NCBI GenBank assembly: GCA_001773295.1 | Contig: MEWG01000008.1 | Location: 55,215 to 67,925 of the forward strand | From: a candidate division WWE3 bacterium RIFOXYD1_FULL_39_9 | Lineage (GTDB): Bacteria; Patescibacteriota; WWE3; UBA101185; UBA10185 | Direction: 5' to 3' | Length of the DNA stretch: 12,711 bases | Shown here: positions 1 to 7,366 of the stretch, piece by piece | Layout of the letters: each line of letters begins with the position of its first letter | How positions within the stretch are numbered: the first letter of the stretch is position 1 | Program-made: the position numbers and the translations under genes | Notes under the pieces: model-generated | Seen by the model: the letters and a program-made list of their open reading frames with translations, nothing else | Told to the model about the DNA's origin: nothing | The model's database searches: none

Positions 1-52
1 GATTTGATGTTAATATTAATTACTACTAATTTAACCACCTAGGATTAACACA

Positions 53-979
53 ATGAAAAATTTCAAAAAAATTACAAAAGCAGTAATTGCGGTTGCCGGT
101 TACGGTACTCGTTTTTTGCCGGCTACAAAAAATCAGCCAAAGCAGATGCTTCCTATCATAGATAAGCCCATAATTCATTACTTGGTCGAAGAGGCGGTTG
201 CCGCAGGAATTAAGGACGTTATCTTGGTTACACAAGCCGGCCAACATGCACTCGAAGATTATTTTGACAGCCATTTTGAAATAGAAAAAGTTTTGGAAGA
301 ATCCGGAAAAACTGAATATTTAAAAATTGTAAAAGATATACCTCAACTTGCTAATTTTATATACGTTCGTCAAAAGAAACATCTACCGTATGGAAACGGC
401 TCTCCCCTTTTAGCCGTTGAGAACTTAATCGATGATGAAGAATCGTTTATTTATATGTTTGGTGATGATTTAACAATTGCTGAAACTCCTGTAACAAAAC
501 AGATTATAGATATTCATGAAAAATATAGGCCTGCCGCAGTTCTGGCAGTACATCAGGTAGCGGATAACGAAGTACACAGATACGGAACTGTTAAATATAA
601 GGAGAATCCAAAGATACCTAATGAAATAGACTACATCGTTGAAAAAGCTCCAAAAGGTACTGCACCATCAAATATGGCAAACGACGGACGTTTTGTACTA
701 TCCTACAAAGTTATTGAGGAAGCTCTGCATACCGAAACAGGGGCTGGGGGCGAGCTTTGGCTTGTAGATATACTGAATAACTTGAGCAAAAAGGGACAAA
801 CTGTAATTGCGCATCCGCTTGAAGGTGAGTGGATGACAACGGGCGATCCTCTCAACTACATTAAAACTACTTTGAGATTTGTTATGGAAAGGGACGACAT
901 TAAAACTGAAGTAGTTGAATATTTTAGCGAACTACTGGAACAGAAAGCGCACGACTTGAAAAGAAGTAAAAAGGACTAA
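53..979 (+). CDS. galU: UTP--glucose-1-phosphate uridylyltransferase
   Basis: Makes UDP-glucose from UTP and glucose-1-phosphate in the cytoplasm, supplying sugar nucleotide for surface glycans. The 308-residue length fits GalU. Visible family motifs are the nucleotide-binding N-terminus AGYGTRFLPATK at residues 15-26 followed by MLPIIDKP (32-39), the metal-binding GDD at 137-139, GRFVLS at 212-217, GAGGELWLVD at 230-239 and GEWMTTGD near 258-265. The ATG has an AGGA at 41-44 with an 8-nt spacer, which supports this start. The stretch after RQKKH reads LPYGNGSPL (111-119), where ordinary GalU carries a GLGHA-type motif, so the substrate loop differs. The family fold is clear, but the exact sugar-1-phosphate could differ; another nucleotidyltransferase of the same family (glucose or N-acetylhexosamine) is the main alternative. 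The Ig-like gene follows after 22 nt in the same direction. Confidence 0.9.
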   Translation: MKNFKKITKAVIAVAGYGTRFLPATKNQPKQMLPIIDKPIIHYLVEEAVAAGIKDVILVTQAGQHALEDYFDSHFEIEKVLEESGKTEYLKIVKDIPQLANFIYVRQKKHLPYGNGSPLLAVENLIDDEESFIYMFGDDLTIAETPVTKQIIDIHEKYRPAAVLAVHQVADNEVHRYGTVKYKENPKIPNEIDYIVEKAPKGTAPSNMANDGRFVLSYKVIEEALHTETGAGGELWLVDILNNLSKKGQTVIAHPLEGEWMTTGDPLNYIKTTLRFVMERDDIKTEVVEYFSELLEQKAHDLKRSKKD

Positions 980-1001
980 TATTTGTTAGAATAGTAACGT
1001 A

Positions 1002-1730
1002 ATGGCGACCACAAGAAGAACATCGCAACTAAAACAAGAAGAAGTCGAATTGCAAAAAAGACTGCTCCTATCTTTGATGGGAATAATAACAATTGCGTTT
1101 TTGTTAATTATTGGAGTAAGTTTTTTTGCACCACAGATTGGTTCGTTTTTTGGCTTATTTTCGATGCACAGAAATGATGCAGACGATCAAGCAATAATTA
1201 AGCCCGGACCGCCTACTTTTTCCAATGTCCCGAATGCTACAAAAGAAGAGGCTATAAACATAAACGGCTTTTCACAACCCGGTATGAATGTAGTTTTATA
1301 TGTAAATGGACCGGAGGTAGAAAGGGCATTGGTTGGTGGAGACGGTCTTTTTACTTTCAGCGGAATTAAACTAAATAAAGGTAAGAACACTATTTATGCA
1401 AAAGTTGTAGATTCCAAAGGGACTGAGAGCGACACCTCAAAAGTCTACATAATTAGCTACGACAACGAAAAACCTAAAATAGATGTAATAGAACCAAAAT
1501 CAGGCTCTACTGTTAAAAACCTTGATAAAAGAATCAAGATAACAGGAAAAGTAAATGAGAAATCATCAATTAAAATTAATGGCAGGTTGGCAATTATGAA
1601 ACCCGATTTATCGTTTGAATTTCTTTTAGGCGTCGAGGAAGGTAATGTGAAAATAAAAGTTGAAGCTACAGATGAGGCCGGTAACGTCGCTACAGAGGAA
1701 TTTGAGGTCAGGTACGTGAAGGAGAGTTAA
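1002..1730 (+). CDS. Membrane-anchored protein with two Ig-like domains
   Basis: No recognised gene name. The 242-residue product has a charged cytoplasmic tail (1-20), one strong membrane segment (about 21-45, perhaps running to 54), a short linker, then two beta-rich repeats at about 71-154 and 158-240. The second ends in VEATDEAGNVATEE and contains ITGKVNEKSSIKING, the pattern of bacterial Ig-like or glucodextranase-B-like modules that end in a 'GN' turn. By inference it is a surface-exposed, membrane-tethered protein that binds carbohydrate or wall, or acts as a spacer. It starts 22 nt after galU, with no clear Shine-Dalgarno, and is probably co-transcribed with it. Its last 23 nt overlap the end of the convergent wzy-like gene. 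The architecture is clear; the role is not. Confidence 0.75.
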   Translation: MATTRRTSQLKQEEVELQKRLLLSLMGIITIAFLLIIGVSFFAPQIGSFFGLFSMHRNDADDQAIIKPGPPTFSNVPNATKEEAININGFSQPGMNVVLYVNGPEVERALVGGDGLFTFSGIKLNKGKNTIYAKVVDSKGTESDTSKVYIISYDNEKPKIDVIEPKSGSTVKNLDKRIKITGKVNEKSSIKINGRLAIMKPDLSFEFLLGVEEGNVKIKVEATDEAGNVATEEFEVRYVKES

Positions 1731-2928
1731 CAGCAAGCAACGTCATCCACAAAAACATAATCTGCGGATAAAAAAGTGAGTTTATAAACAGCGACTCTAC
1801 CATTAGAGAGGTGATCAATGCGACCAATAAAATGTTTTGTTGATTTTTATCCAAGCTCCTGACAAACACATAAAGAAACCCGACTGTGAATATTAAAATA
1901 CCCAAAATTCCTGTAGTTGCAAAAATAAACATCAGACTTGAGTCAGAACCCGCGCCTGAGTGCACGTACAGAGTATCCCAGTTTAAAAAGCCATAATCCT
2001 TTTGGACATAGCGCATAGTATTAAAGCCTACGCCTGCAAACCAATTATCTTTAATGATCTCGGAGGTATTTACCCAAGAAACATACCTGAATCTGGCAGA
2101 ATCAGCAGGATCAGTCACCCCGGCAATTCTGGTTTGTATTCTAGGTACTGCATAGTAGGCACCAAACGCTAAAAATAATGACAAAAACAGCAACAATCTG
2201 GAACGATAAATTCCATAGATAAAAATAATTACTGCTAACATCGCCCAAGCGCTTCGGGAGAAAGTTAGAAAGACTGCATAAAAAAGAATCAGGAGTATAG
2301 AAAAAAGTCCGAGTAAATTTAGTTTTGATGAAACTTTTAAATTATGTAGTGAAAGCCCTTTTTTACTAAAAAGCTTTTCAAATATAATAGTGATGCATAT
2401 GACAAGGTATGCGCCGGTAAAGTTCGGGTCAAAGAAAGTGGAAGCTAAACGATTTTTGTGCGGATCCCAACCAAGAGCTGGATCTAAAGTTTCAAAGTCC
2501 GGTAATACAACAAGCTGAATTAGTCCAATGGCTACTATAAATAGCCCGGATGCGACAATAAATTTATACAGAATCTCCAGAGTGAGCAATTTAGCTTCAA
2601 GTAAATTAAAGATAACTATAGATGCCGTCAGGTAACCAACAAGCCTTACAAAATAAAACAAAGCCACTACAAATTTGTCTAAAGGGTACGCGCTAAATCT
2701 ATAAAGTAACGAAAGCCCTGCAATAAGCGTAAAAACACAAATCAGCAAAAGCAATTTCGGCAGCTTAAAACTTCTTCTAACTGAAATAAAATAAATAAAA
2801 TATCCAAAAGAAAAGATTAGAATGAAAAGATCAAATAAATATATGCTGGTTTCACCTGTCTTTACTACAGAAACCAACTGCCCGAGGGACAGCACAAGAA
2901 TTAACAAAAAAACATTAAACTTATGCAT
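1708..2928 (-). CDS. O-antigen ligase/Wzy polymerase family membrane protein
   Basis: Multi-pass membrane protein of the O-antigen ligase/polymerase (Wzy_C) family, 406 residues from the chosen start. These enzymes join or polymerise lipid-linked glycan units on the outer face of the membrane. Seen here: about ten hydrophobic segments, RLASTFFDPNFTGAY near 160-174 (the family's conserved R...N loop), LTFSRSAWA at 221-229, FAGVGFNTMRY at 297-307 in the large external loop, and HSGAGSDSSL at 323-332 before the final helices. An upstream TTG at 2958 is possible but the ATG at 2928 is preferred: it has GGAAG at 2936-2940 with a 7-nt spacer and gives an 8-nt overlap with the flippase stop, which suggests translational coupling. 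Polymerase and ligase activities cannot be told apart from sequence alone. Third gene of the leftward hydrolase-flippase-polymerase operon. Confidence 0.82.
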   Translation of the reverse strand: MHKFNVFLLILVLSLGQLVSVVKTGETSIYLFDLFILIFSFGYFIYFISVRRSFKLPKLLLLICVFTLIAGLSLLYRFSAYPLDKFVVALFYFVRLVGYLTASIVIFNLLEAKLLTLEILYKFIVASGLFIVAIGLIQLVVLPDFETLDPALGWDPHKNRLASTFFDPNFTGAYLVICITIIFEKLFSKKGLSLHNLKVSSKLNLLGLFSILLILFYAVFLTFSRSAWAMLAVIIFIYGIYRSRLLLFLSLFLAFGAYYAVPRIQTRIAGVTDPADSARFRYVSWVNTSEIIKDNWFAGVGFNTMRYVQKDYGFLNWDTLYVHSGAGSDSSLMFIFATTGILGILIFTVGFLYVFVRSLDKNQQNILLVALITSLMVESLFINSLFYPQIMFLWMTLLAVNSPSRT

Positions 2929-4195
2929 ATTTCTGCTTCCAAGCTTTTCGGGCAACAAAAATTAACATAAATAAGATTAATAATTCCGAGGTATGTGTAA
3001 TGAACGCCGATGCATAAAATGAATATTTTGGAATAAAGAAAATATTTGCTGATAGATTAAATATCGCACCTATCAAATACACATACGGGAGATATATCTG
3101 TTTATCAAGCGTAACAATTAGCCAGGCAATAGGCTGAGTTATAAAATATAAAAAGATTCCGGACAGAAGTATTTGCAGCACCAAAGCAGACTGGTGAAAC
3201 TCACTTCCACCTAACACATCAATAATATACGGTGCCATTAAAACTCCGGCAATTCCTCCAACTACACCGGACACAGCTAAAAAGACGATTGTTTTATAAA
3301 AAAGTTTTAGAAGCTGCTCTCTACCTTCAGTCATTTTTCGTACTAATACAGGAAAAACCGAGTTCATCAAAAAAGTGGGGACTACCATTCCCACTTCAAA
3401 GACTTTATAAGGCAAAGAGTATACCGCAACACTTTCGGTGTTATTAAGACCAATGTTTTTCGGAAGATCCATAATAGAAATCAACAATGAATCGGATTTG
3501 AAGTTTACCTGGCTAAATAAAAACATTAAACCCAAAGGCAGTGCCTGAATAATCAAGTACTTTGACAACTGAGCATCAAACATCGGAGCAATCCCTATTC
3601 CTAGTCCACTAATAAATTTAAGGTTAATTAAAAACGTGATTAAACCACCGATAACGTAAGCAAAGCTAATCCATAATACATCGGCCTTAACGTAAGCAAG
3701 ACCCAAAATAAATAGAAAAATAACACCGTACCCAAACATGTAACTTATGGTCGATAAATCGTAACGCAGGTTAACTTGAAAGATAATGTTTGCTGTCGCG
3801 TAAAAAGCCTGAGTAAGAATTAAAAACAAACTTAAGAAAATTCCATATTTTAGCCAGCCTGAATACGGCAGGAATTGAATCAGAATCGCGAGAGCTACAA
3901 TCAATACAAGCGAAACTAAACTTCTTAAGTACAGTATCGACCAAAAGTATCTATTTGCGTTTTCATAATTTTTGGACAATTCCTTTGTGGCAATGGCGTT
4001 TAAACCAAAATCGATGACGATAAAGAAAAGTGCCGGCCAGTTCTGCATTAAACTAAACGAACCATAATCTTCCAATCCATAAGTACGGGCAATAATTAGA
4101 GTTGTTAAAACCGTTATTCCTAAACTAAAGATTTTTCCGAATATCTGATAAATTGTGTTTTGGGCAATAATTTTGGTTGTATTGGTGTTACTCAT
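2921..4195 (-). CDS. Wzx-type oligosaccharide flippase
   Basis: A 424-residue integral membrane protein of the polysaccharide-export flippase family (MATE/MOP superfamily), which moves lipid-linked oligosaccharide units across the cytoplasmic membrane. The N-terminus is typical: an amphipathic start, then IFSLGITVLTTLIIARTYG and LEDYGSFSLMQNW at about 23-53, with the GLEDYG turn that Wzx proteins carry after helix 1. About 12-14 hydrophobic segments follow, and the length is the family norm. The ATG at 4195 overlaps the hydrolase stop by 8 nt (ATGAGTAA), and its own stop overlaps the wzy-like start by 8 nt (ATGCATAA), so the three genes look translationally coupled. MurJ-type lipid II flippase is a less likely alternative, because the neighbours are a polymerase and a glycan hydrolase. 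The transported glycan is unknown. Confidence 0.85.
   Translation of the reverse strand: MSNTNTTKIIAQNTIYQIFGKIFSLGITVLTTLIIARTYGLEDYGSFSLMQNWPALFFIVIDFGLNAIATKELSKNYENANRYFWSILYLRSLVSLVLIVALAILIQFLPYSGWLKYGIFLSLFLILTQAFYATANIIFQVNLRYDLSTISYMFGYGVIFLFILGLAYVKADVLWISFAYVIGGLITFLINLKFISGLGIGIAPMFDAQLSKYLIIQALPLGLMFLFSQVNFKSDSLLISIMDLPKNIGLNNTESVAVYSLPYKVFEVGMVVPTFLMNSVFPVLVRKMTEGREQLLKLFYKTIVFLAVSGVVGGIAGVLMAPYIIDVLGGSEFHQSALVLQILLSGIFLYFITQPIAWLIVTLDKQIYLPYVYLIGAIFNLSANIFFIPKYSFYASAFITHTSELLILFMLIFVARKAWKQKYA
2936..2940 (-). promoter_or_regulatory. Ribosome binding site of the wzy-like gene
   Basis: GGAAG on the minus strand, 7 nt before the ATG at 2928 and inside the end of the flippase gene. 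It is one of the few good Shine-Dalgarno sites in the window, and it decides the start in favour of ATG 2928 over the in-frame TTG at 2958. Confidence 0.6.
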
Positions 4196-5372
4196 CTTCG
4201 GCGCATCTTCTCAAATTAATTGTGGCAGATTGCAAAACAGGCGGCTCTCCTTTAACCTTTTTAATTTTTCGAAGTTCATCATAATGCTTATAGGGCACTT
4301 TGTCTTTATTTATCCACGAAAAGTGGTCAAACGGCGGATCATATCTTATTGTAAAAGGTGTGACTGCCCTCACACGATCGTCTTTGAGCCAAACTTCTTC
4401 GTAAGCAATCCTAAAGTATTCCGCAATGGTTTCTACCGGTAAAAATTGGTCGTTATAAGCATCGCCTTCGGCGTGCGCCCAACCTGTTTCAGTTATAAAA
4501 ACCGGGAGCCCTTTTTCCACATCTAATGACTTCTTCAAGTAATCCAGCTCCAGATCATATGCTCGAATGCTCCATCTTCCTGAAACATACGGACTTCCAG
4601 AAAAATTAGGCTGCGGATACGAATGTGAAGCCCAAGCATCTAATTTTTCAAAAATCCCCGGTACTGCATCATTCATGGCTCTCATGTAGGCAAAGGCGTC
4701 CATACTAGAATTATTTGACGGTGCGCTTGTGTTCAAAGCACCGTTCATTAGCACAAAATCTGCGTTTTCAGCTTTAAATGAGTCGATGGTGTATTCCAAT
4801 ATCTCGGCATATTCCTTTGGGTCAACCCTGCCGTACCAAAACTTCTCGTCATTTGGCTCATTATAGACACTTATATATCTAAATCTTATCGGCCATTTGA
4901 AAGAATTGAGAAACTCGGCCGCTCTGTCGGTCTGTCTTTTATAATCCGAAACTTCGACATCCCAAAGTTGGATAATTGGAATTAATTGTTTGCTGTTCAG
5001 TTGCTCAAAAACACGTGTCCATTTATCTACATCGTTATCTTTTACGTTATAAGGAATTAATACGTAGCCCCATTTACCACCGTTGGAATTAACTAACTTC
5101 TGTGCAATCTCAAAAAAATCGGCATTTTCAGCATAAACATATATCCCGAATTTATTGTTTTTTTCCCAAAGTGGATTGTCTCCGGTGAAATAATAATAAT
5201 CCAGCTTGTCGGAATAGCTACACAGTATATTGATGGGAGGAACCAAGGACTTAAAACCCTCAACACGCCTGGTTAAGTTTTCCTTCGTGTTATTATCTAA
5301 AAACTTGTAACCGGCACCTGCTGCGGCAAGCAATACGATAATAATTAAAATCGATATTTTTCTTATCACCAT
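4188..5372 (-). CDS. Membrane-anchored clan GH-A glycoside hydrolase
   Basis: A 394-residue exported TIM-barrel glycosidase. An uncleaved-looking signal anchor (MVIRKI, then a hydrophobic run to about residue 24) places the catalytic domain outside the membrane. The two carboxylates expected of clan GH-A are visible: acid/base E172 in VYNEPN (169-174) and nucleophile E295 in FITETGW (292-298). HSYP at 250-253 fits the loop after strand 6. GH39 and GH5 are the nearest families I can suggest; substrate is not readable. It is the first gene of the leftward operon and overlaps the flippase by 8 nt. The context recalls PslG, a membrane-associated GH39-type hydrolase required with exopolysaccharide machinery in Pseudomonas, but that is analogy and not shown orthology. 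No Shine-Dalgarno precedes the ATG; a TAAAAT hexamer lies 4 nt upstream, so the mRNA may be leaderless. Confidence 0.8.
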   Translation of the reverse strand: MVIRKISILIIIVLLAAAGAGYKFLDNNTKENLTRRVEGFKSLVPPINILCSYSDKLDYYYFTGDNPLWEKNNKFGIYVYAENADFFEIAQKLVNSNGGKWGYVLIPYNVKDNDVDKWTRVFEQLNSKQLIPIIQLWDVEVSDYKRQTDRAAEFLNSFKWPIRFRYISVYNEPNDEKFWYGRVDPKEYAEILEYTIDSFKAENADFVLMNGALNTSAPSNNSSMDAFAYMRAMNDAVPGIFEKLDAWASHSYPQPNFSGSPYVSGRWSIRAYDLELDYLKKSLDVEKGLPVFITETGWAHAEGDAYNDQFLPVETIAEYFRIAYEEVWLKDDRVRAVTPFTIRYDPPFDHFSWINKDKVPYKHYDELRKIKKVKGEPPVLQSATINLRRCAEDE

Positions 5373-5393
5373 AATATTTTATCACTATAGAAT
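5363..5393 (+). promoter_or_regulatory. Candidate promoter of the GH18-like gene, divergent region
   Basis: The 42 nt between the two divergent start codons (5372 and 5415) must carry both promoters. Rightward, TTATCA at 5363-5368 and TATAGA at 5386-5391 are separated by 17 nt and resemble -35 and -10 boxes; TAGAAT at 5388-5393 is an alternative -10. Leftward, TAAAAT on the minus strand (5376-5381) would start transcription almost at the hydrolase ATG. The elements are partial matches and AT-rich DNA gives such matches by chance. Confidence 0.35.
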
Positions 5394-5414
5394 TAGTGTC
5401 ACATTTTGAGTAAG

Positions 5415-6653
5415 ATGGATAGTGTGAAACTAGCTAGAATTCTTATCGGGCTGGTCTTAATCTCCGCCAGCGCATTTATATTGTATGGAACTTACCTTGT
5501 AAAAGCAGGCACATTTGAGTCTTACACGGTACTTTCACCTATAAGCAAATCTGCAAACATCTTTTCTTTTTTCAAGAAAACAACCCGCCCTGAAAAGATT
5601 GTATACGGTTATTTACCGTACTGGGCACTAGATGACGCCGAATATATTCAGATGGATAAAATTACCGATATTGCTTATTTTGGTGTGTATCTGAACGAAG
5701 ATGGTACATTTATGACAACGTTAGATGACGGTACCGCCGAACCCGGATATAACAACTGGAGAAATAATGAGGACCTGACCGCATTAATTAGCACAGCGCA
5801 AAGCAGCGGCGTCAGGGTTTCTTTAACTGTTATTTCCCACGTTGATGAAAAGTCTGATAAATTTTTGGACTGCAAAGCGTGCTGGAGTACGTTCGCTGCC
5901 AATTTAAAATCAGAATTAAATTACCATAAAATTAAAGACGTTAATCTCAACTTTGAATATGTTGAGTTAACTGAGGACGCTAAAGCAAACCAATATACTG
6001 AGTTTGTTAAATTTCTATCCGAAGACCTCGATAGAACATACGGCAATTCCTTTTTAGTTGTCTCTACATTTGCGGACTCATTAGTAAAGCCAAGAGTTAC
6101 AAAAATAGCTGATCTCGGAAAAGTGTCTGATGCGCTGTTTATTATGGGATATGACTTCCACAGACCTTCTTCCGACAATGCAGGCCCTGTTGCACCCATT
6201 GACGGTATTGATGTTCACGCCGAATACGATATAAGAACCATGATTAAAGATTATTTGGCCAACTCCCCGTCAAACAAATTGATTCTTGGCGTACCTTACT
6301 ACGGCTACAACTGGGTTGTAGAGAGTTCTCAGGAGTATGCAAAGAGAATTGAAGGAAATGACAACATTGGGTATTCACAATCACAAACTTATGCGGCAAT
6401 TATGGATACTATTTTGGAAACCGGACCTGAGATTAAATGGGACGAGTTGGGCAAGACACCTTACTTTGTGTATCAGAGCCCTGAAACAGGCTCTACAAGA
6501 CAAGTTTACTTCGAAAACGTAGATTCATTAAGCGAGAAGTATGACTTAGTATTACAAAATGATTTAGCCGGTGTCGGCATCTGGGCTTTGGGGTACGACG
6601 GCGGGTATCAAGAGCTGTGGGACCTGTTACAGATCTCATTTGGACTTAATTAA
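5415..6653 (+). CDS. Membrane-anchored GH18-family-like glycosidase with altered motif
   Basis: A 412-residue protein with an N-terminal signal anchor (about 8-30) followed by a GH18-type barrel, the fold of chitinases and spore-cortex or peptidoglycan N-acetylglucosaminidases. Strand 1 reads KIVYGYLPYWA (61-71), strand 6 MGYDFH (244-249) and strand 8 GIWALGYDGG (388-397), all typical. The catalytic motif DxxDxDxE is altered: residues 174, 177 and 179 are K, N and N, while the acid E181 is kept (VNLNFEYVE). Loss of the Asp next to the catalytic Glu usually weakens substrate-assisted catalysis in GH18, so this may be a slow enzyme, a variant specificity or a glycan-binding protein. An in-frame TTG at 5406 adds three residues; the ATG at 5415 is preferred. 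It ends in a 1-nt overlap (TAATG) with the MFS-like gene. Likely substrates are the locus glycan or peptidoglycan. Confidence 0.78.
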   Translation: MDSVKLARILIGLVLISASAFILYGTYLVKAGTFESYTVLSPISKSANIFSFFKKTTRPEKIVYGYLPYWALDDAEYIQMDKITDIAYFGVYLNEDGTFMTTLDDGTAEPGYNNWRNNEDLTALISTAQSSGVRVSLTVISHVDEKSDKFLDCKACWSTFAANLKSELNYHKIKDVNLNFEYVELTEDAKANQYTEFVKFLSEDLDRTYGNSFLVVSTFADSLVKPRVTKIADLGKVSDALFIMGYDFHRPSSDNAGPVAPIDGIDVHAEYDIRTMIKDYLANSPSNKLILGVPYYGYNWVVESSQEYAKRIEGNDNIGYSQSQTYAAIMDTILETGPEIKWDELGKTPYFVYQSPETGSTRQVYFENVDSLSEKYDLVLQNDLAGVGIWALGYDGGYQELWDLLQISFGLN

Positions 6654-7219
6654 TGGTAAATAAAGTTCTAAAAGCACTATTTTTATATAACGGTCTTTTT
6701 GTACTTGCCGGAAGTTTACTTGGGCCACTTTACGCTCTGTATGTAGAACGGCTGGAGGCGGGAATACTTCCAGTTAGCATAAGTTGGGCAGTTTTCCTTT
6801 TCTCCACTACCCTAGTCACATACATTCTTTCTAAAAAAGGCGACGGGTTGAAACACAAAAGGTATTTACTCGCTGCCGGCTACCTCATAAGAGCTTTTAG
6901 TTGGTTCTGTATGGCGCTGGTAACAAATATTGAACAACTGATTGTTCTGCAGTTTATATTAGGCATCGGTGAAGGTATCGGGACTCCCTCTTTTGATGCA
7001 ATCTTTGCAGAACATTTAGATAAAAACAAACATATAATGGATTACTCGGACTGGAAAGTTATTTCAAACTCTGTTTTGGTTGTGGGTACGCTACTTGGTG
7101 GGTATGTTGTTTCGAATTATGGGTTTCACTACGTTTTGTTTGGGATGTCAGGTCTTGCGTTGGTCTCTTTTTTTGGCGTTGTTCTCAATCGCCGAATTGA
7201 TTATAGGAAAAGCGATTAG
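6653..7219 (+). CDS. Half-size MFS-like membrane protein, six helices
   Basis: The 188-residue product matches only the N-terminal half of a major facilitator superfamily transporter. Hydrophobic segments lie at about 5-30, 37-60, 69-90, 94-115, 135-158 and 159-181. The GPLYALYVERLEAG stretch after helix 1 and GIGEGIGTPSFDAIFAE in helix 4 are MFS-like. Full MFS proteins have about 400 residues and 12 helices, so this is either a natural half-transporter working as a dimer or a gene that lost its second half. The end is clean, at RRIDYRKSD just past helix 6, and no remnant of a C-terminal half is seen downstream. The ATG shares one base with the GH18 stop (TAATG), so translation is coupled. 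It stops 3 nt before the partial tRNA copy at 7223, which makes truncation by a rearrangement possible. The substrate is unknown. Confidence 0.7.
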   Translation: MVNKVLKALFLYNGLFVLAGSLLGPLYALYVERLEAGILPVSISWAVFLFSTTLVTYILSKKGDGLKHKRYLLAAGYLIRAFSWFCMALVTNIEQLIVLQFILGIGEGIGTPSFDAIFAEHLDKNKHIMDYSDWKVISNSVLVVGTLLGGYVVSNYGFHYVLFGMSGLALVSFFGVVLNRRIDYRKSD

Positions 7220-7222
7220 TAT

Positions 7223-7246
7223 TTGGTGGGCTTGCCTGGGATCGAA
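7223..7246 (-). repeat. Copy of the 3' end of the tRNA-Val gene
   Basis: These 24 nt are identical to 7289-7312, which is the T-loop, 3' T-stem, 3' acceptor strand and CCA of the adjacent tRNA-Val. The rest of a tRNA is not present here: the 5' T-stem is replaced by unrelated sequence (7247-7260). It lies 3 nt after the MFS-like gene. It could be a decayed second tRNA, a slip duplication, or one half of an attachment-site pair. No integrase gene is seen in the window. Confidence 0.85.
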
Positions 7247-7267
7247 GACGCTTCGCTTGGTTCGATC
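7243..7267. other. Nested inverted repeat between MFS-like gene and tRNA
   Basis: CGAAG at 7243-7247 pairs with CTTCG at 7251-7255 across a 3-nt loop. Alternatively GATCGAA at 7240-7246 pairs with TTCGATC at 7261-7267. It lies between two convergent genes and could stop transcription, but there is no T-run after it, so it is not called a terminator. Confidence 0.4.
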
Positions 7268-7289
7268 TGGTGTAATTCCGATGCGATAT

Positions 7290-7366
7290 TGGTGGGCTTG
7301 CCTGGGATCGAACCAGGGACCTCTGCGATGTGAACACAGCGCTCTAACCGACTGAGCTACAAGCCC
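7290..7366 (-). tRNA. tRNA-Val (anticodon CAC), CCA encoded
   Basis: A complete 77-nt cloverleaf on the minus strand, from 7366 down to 7290. The acceptor stem GGGCTTG/CAAGCCC is fully paired, the D-stem is GCTC/GAGC, the anticodon stem CTGTG/CGCAG has one G-T pair, the loop is TTCACAT with anticodon CAC (reads GTG, valine), the variable region is AGGTC and the T-arm is CCTGG-TTCGATC-CCAGG. Discriminator A is followed by an encoded CCA (7290-7292). A73 fits valine identity. The locus is unusual because copies of both tRNA ends lie on either side (7223-7246; 7402-7427 and 7468-7478). Confidence 0.95.

Noticed and set aside
1..52. A galU promoter (TTGATG at 4-9 with ACTAAT at 25-30)
   Set aside because: Spacing of 15 nt and weak matches in very AT-rich DNA; not strong enough to list.
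26..274. A leftward open frame antisense to galU
   Set aside because: It has no family features, while the opposite strand encodes a full, well-conserved GalU.
2929..2958. TTG start at 2958 for the wzy-like gene
   Set aside because: It adds ten non-hydrophobic residues and has no ribosome site, while ATG 2928 has GGAAG at good spacing.
5406..5414. TTG start for the GH18-like gene
   Set aside because: It adds three residues without a better ribosome site; ATG 5415 is simpler.
7223..7312. A pair of attachment sites for an integrated mobile element
   Set aside because: The repeats are right for it, but only 42 nt lie between them and no integrase, relaxase or phage gene is present in the window. 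Kept only as a hypothesis.
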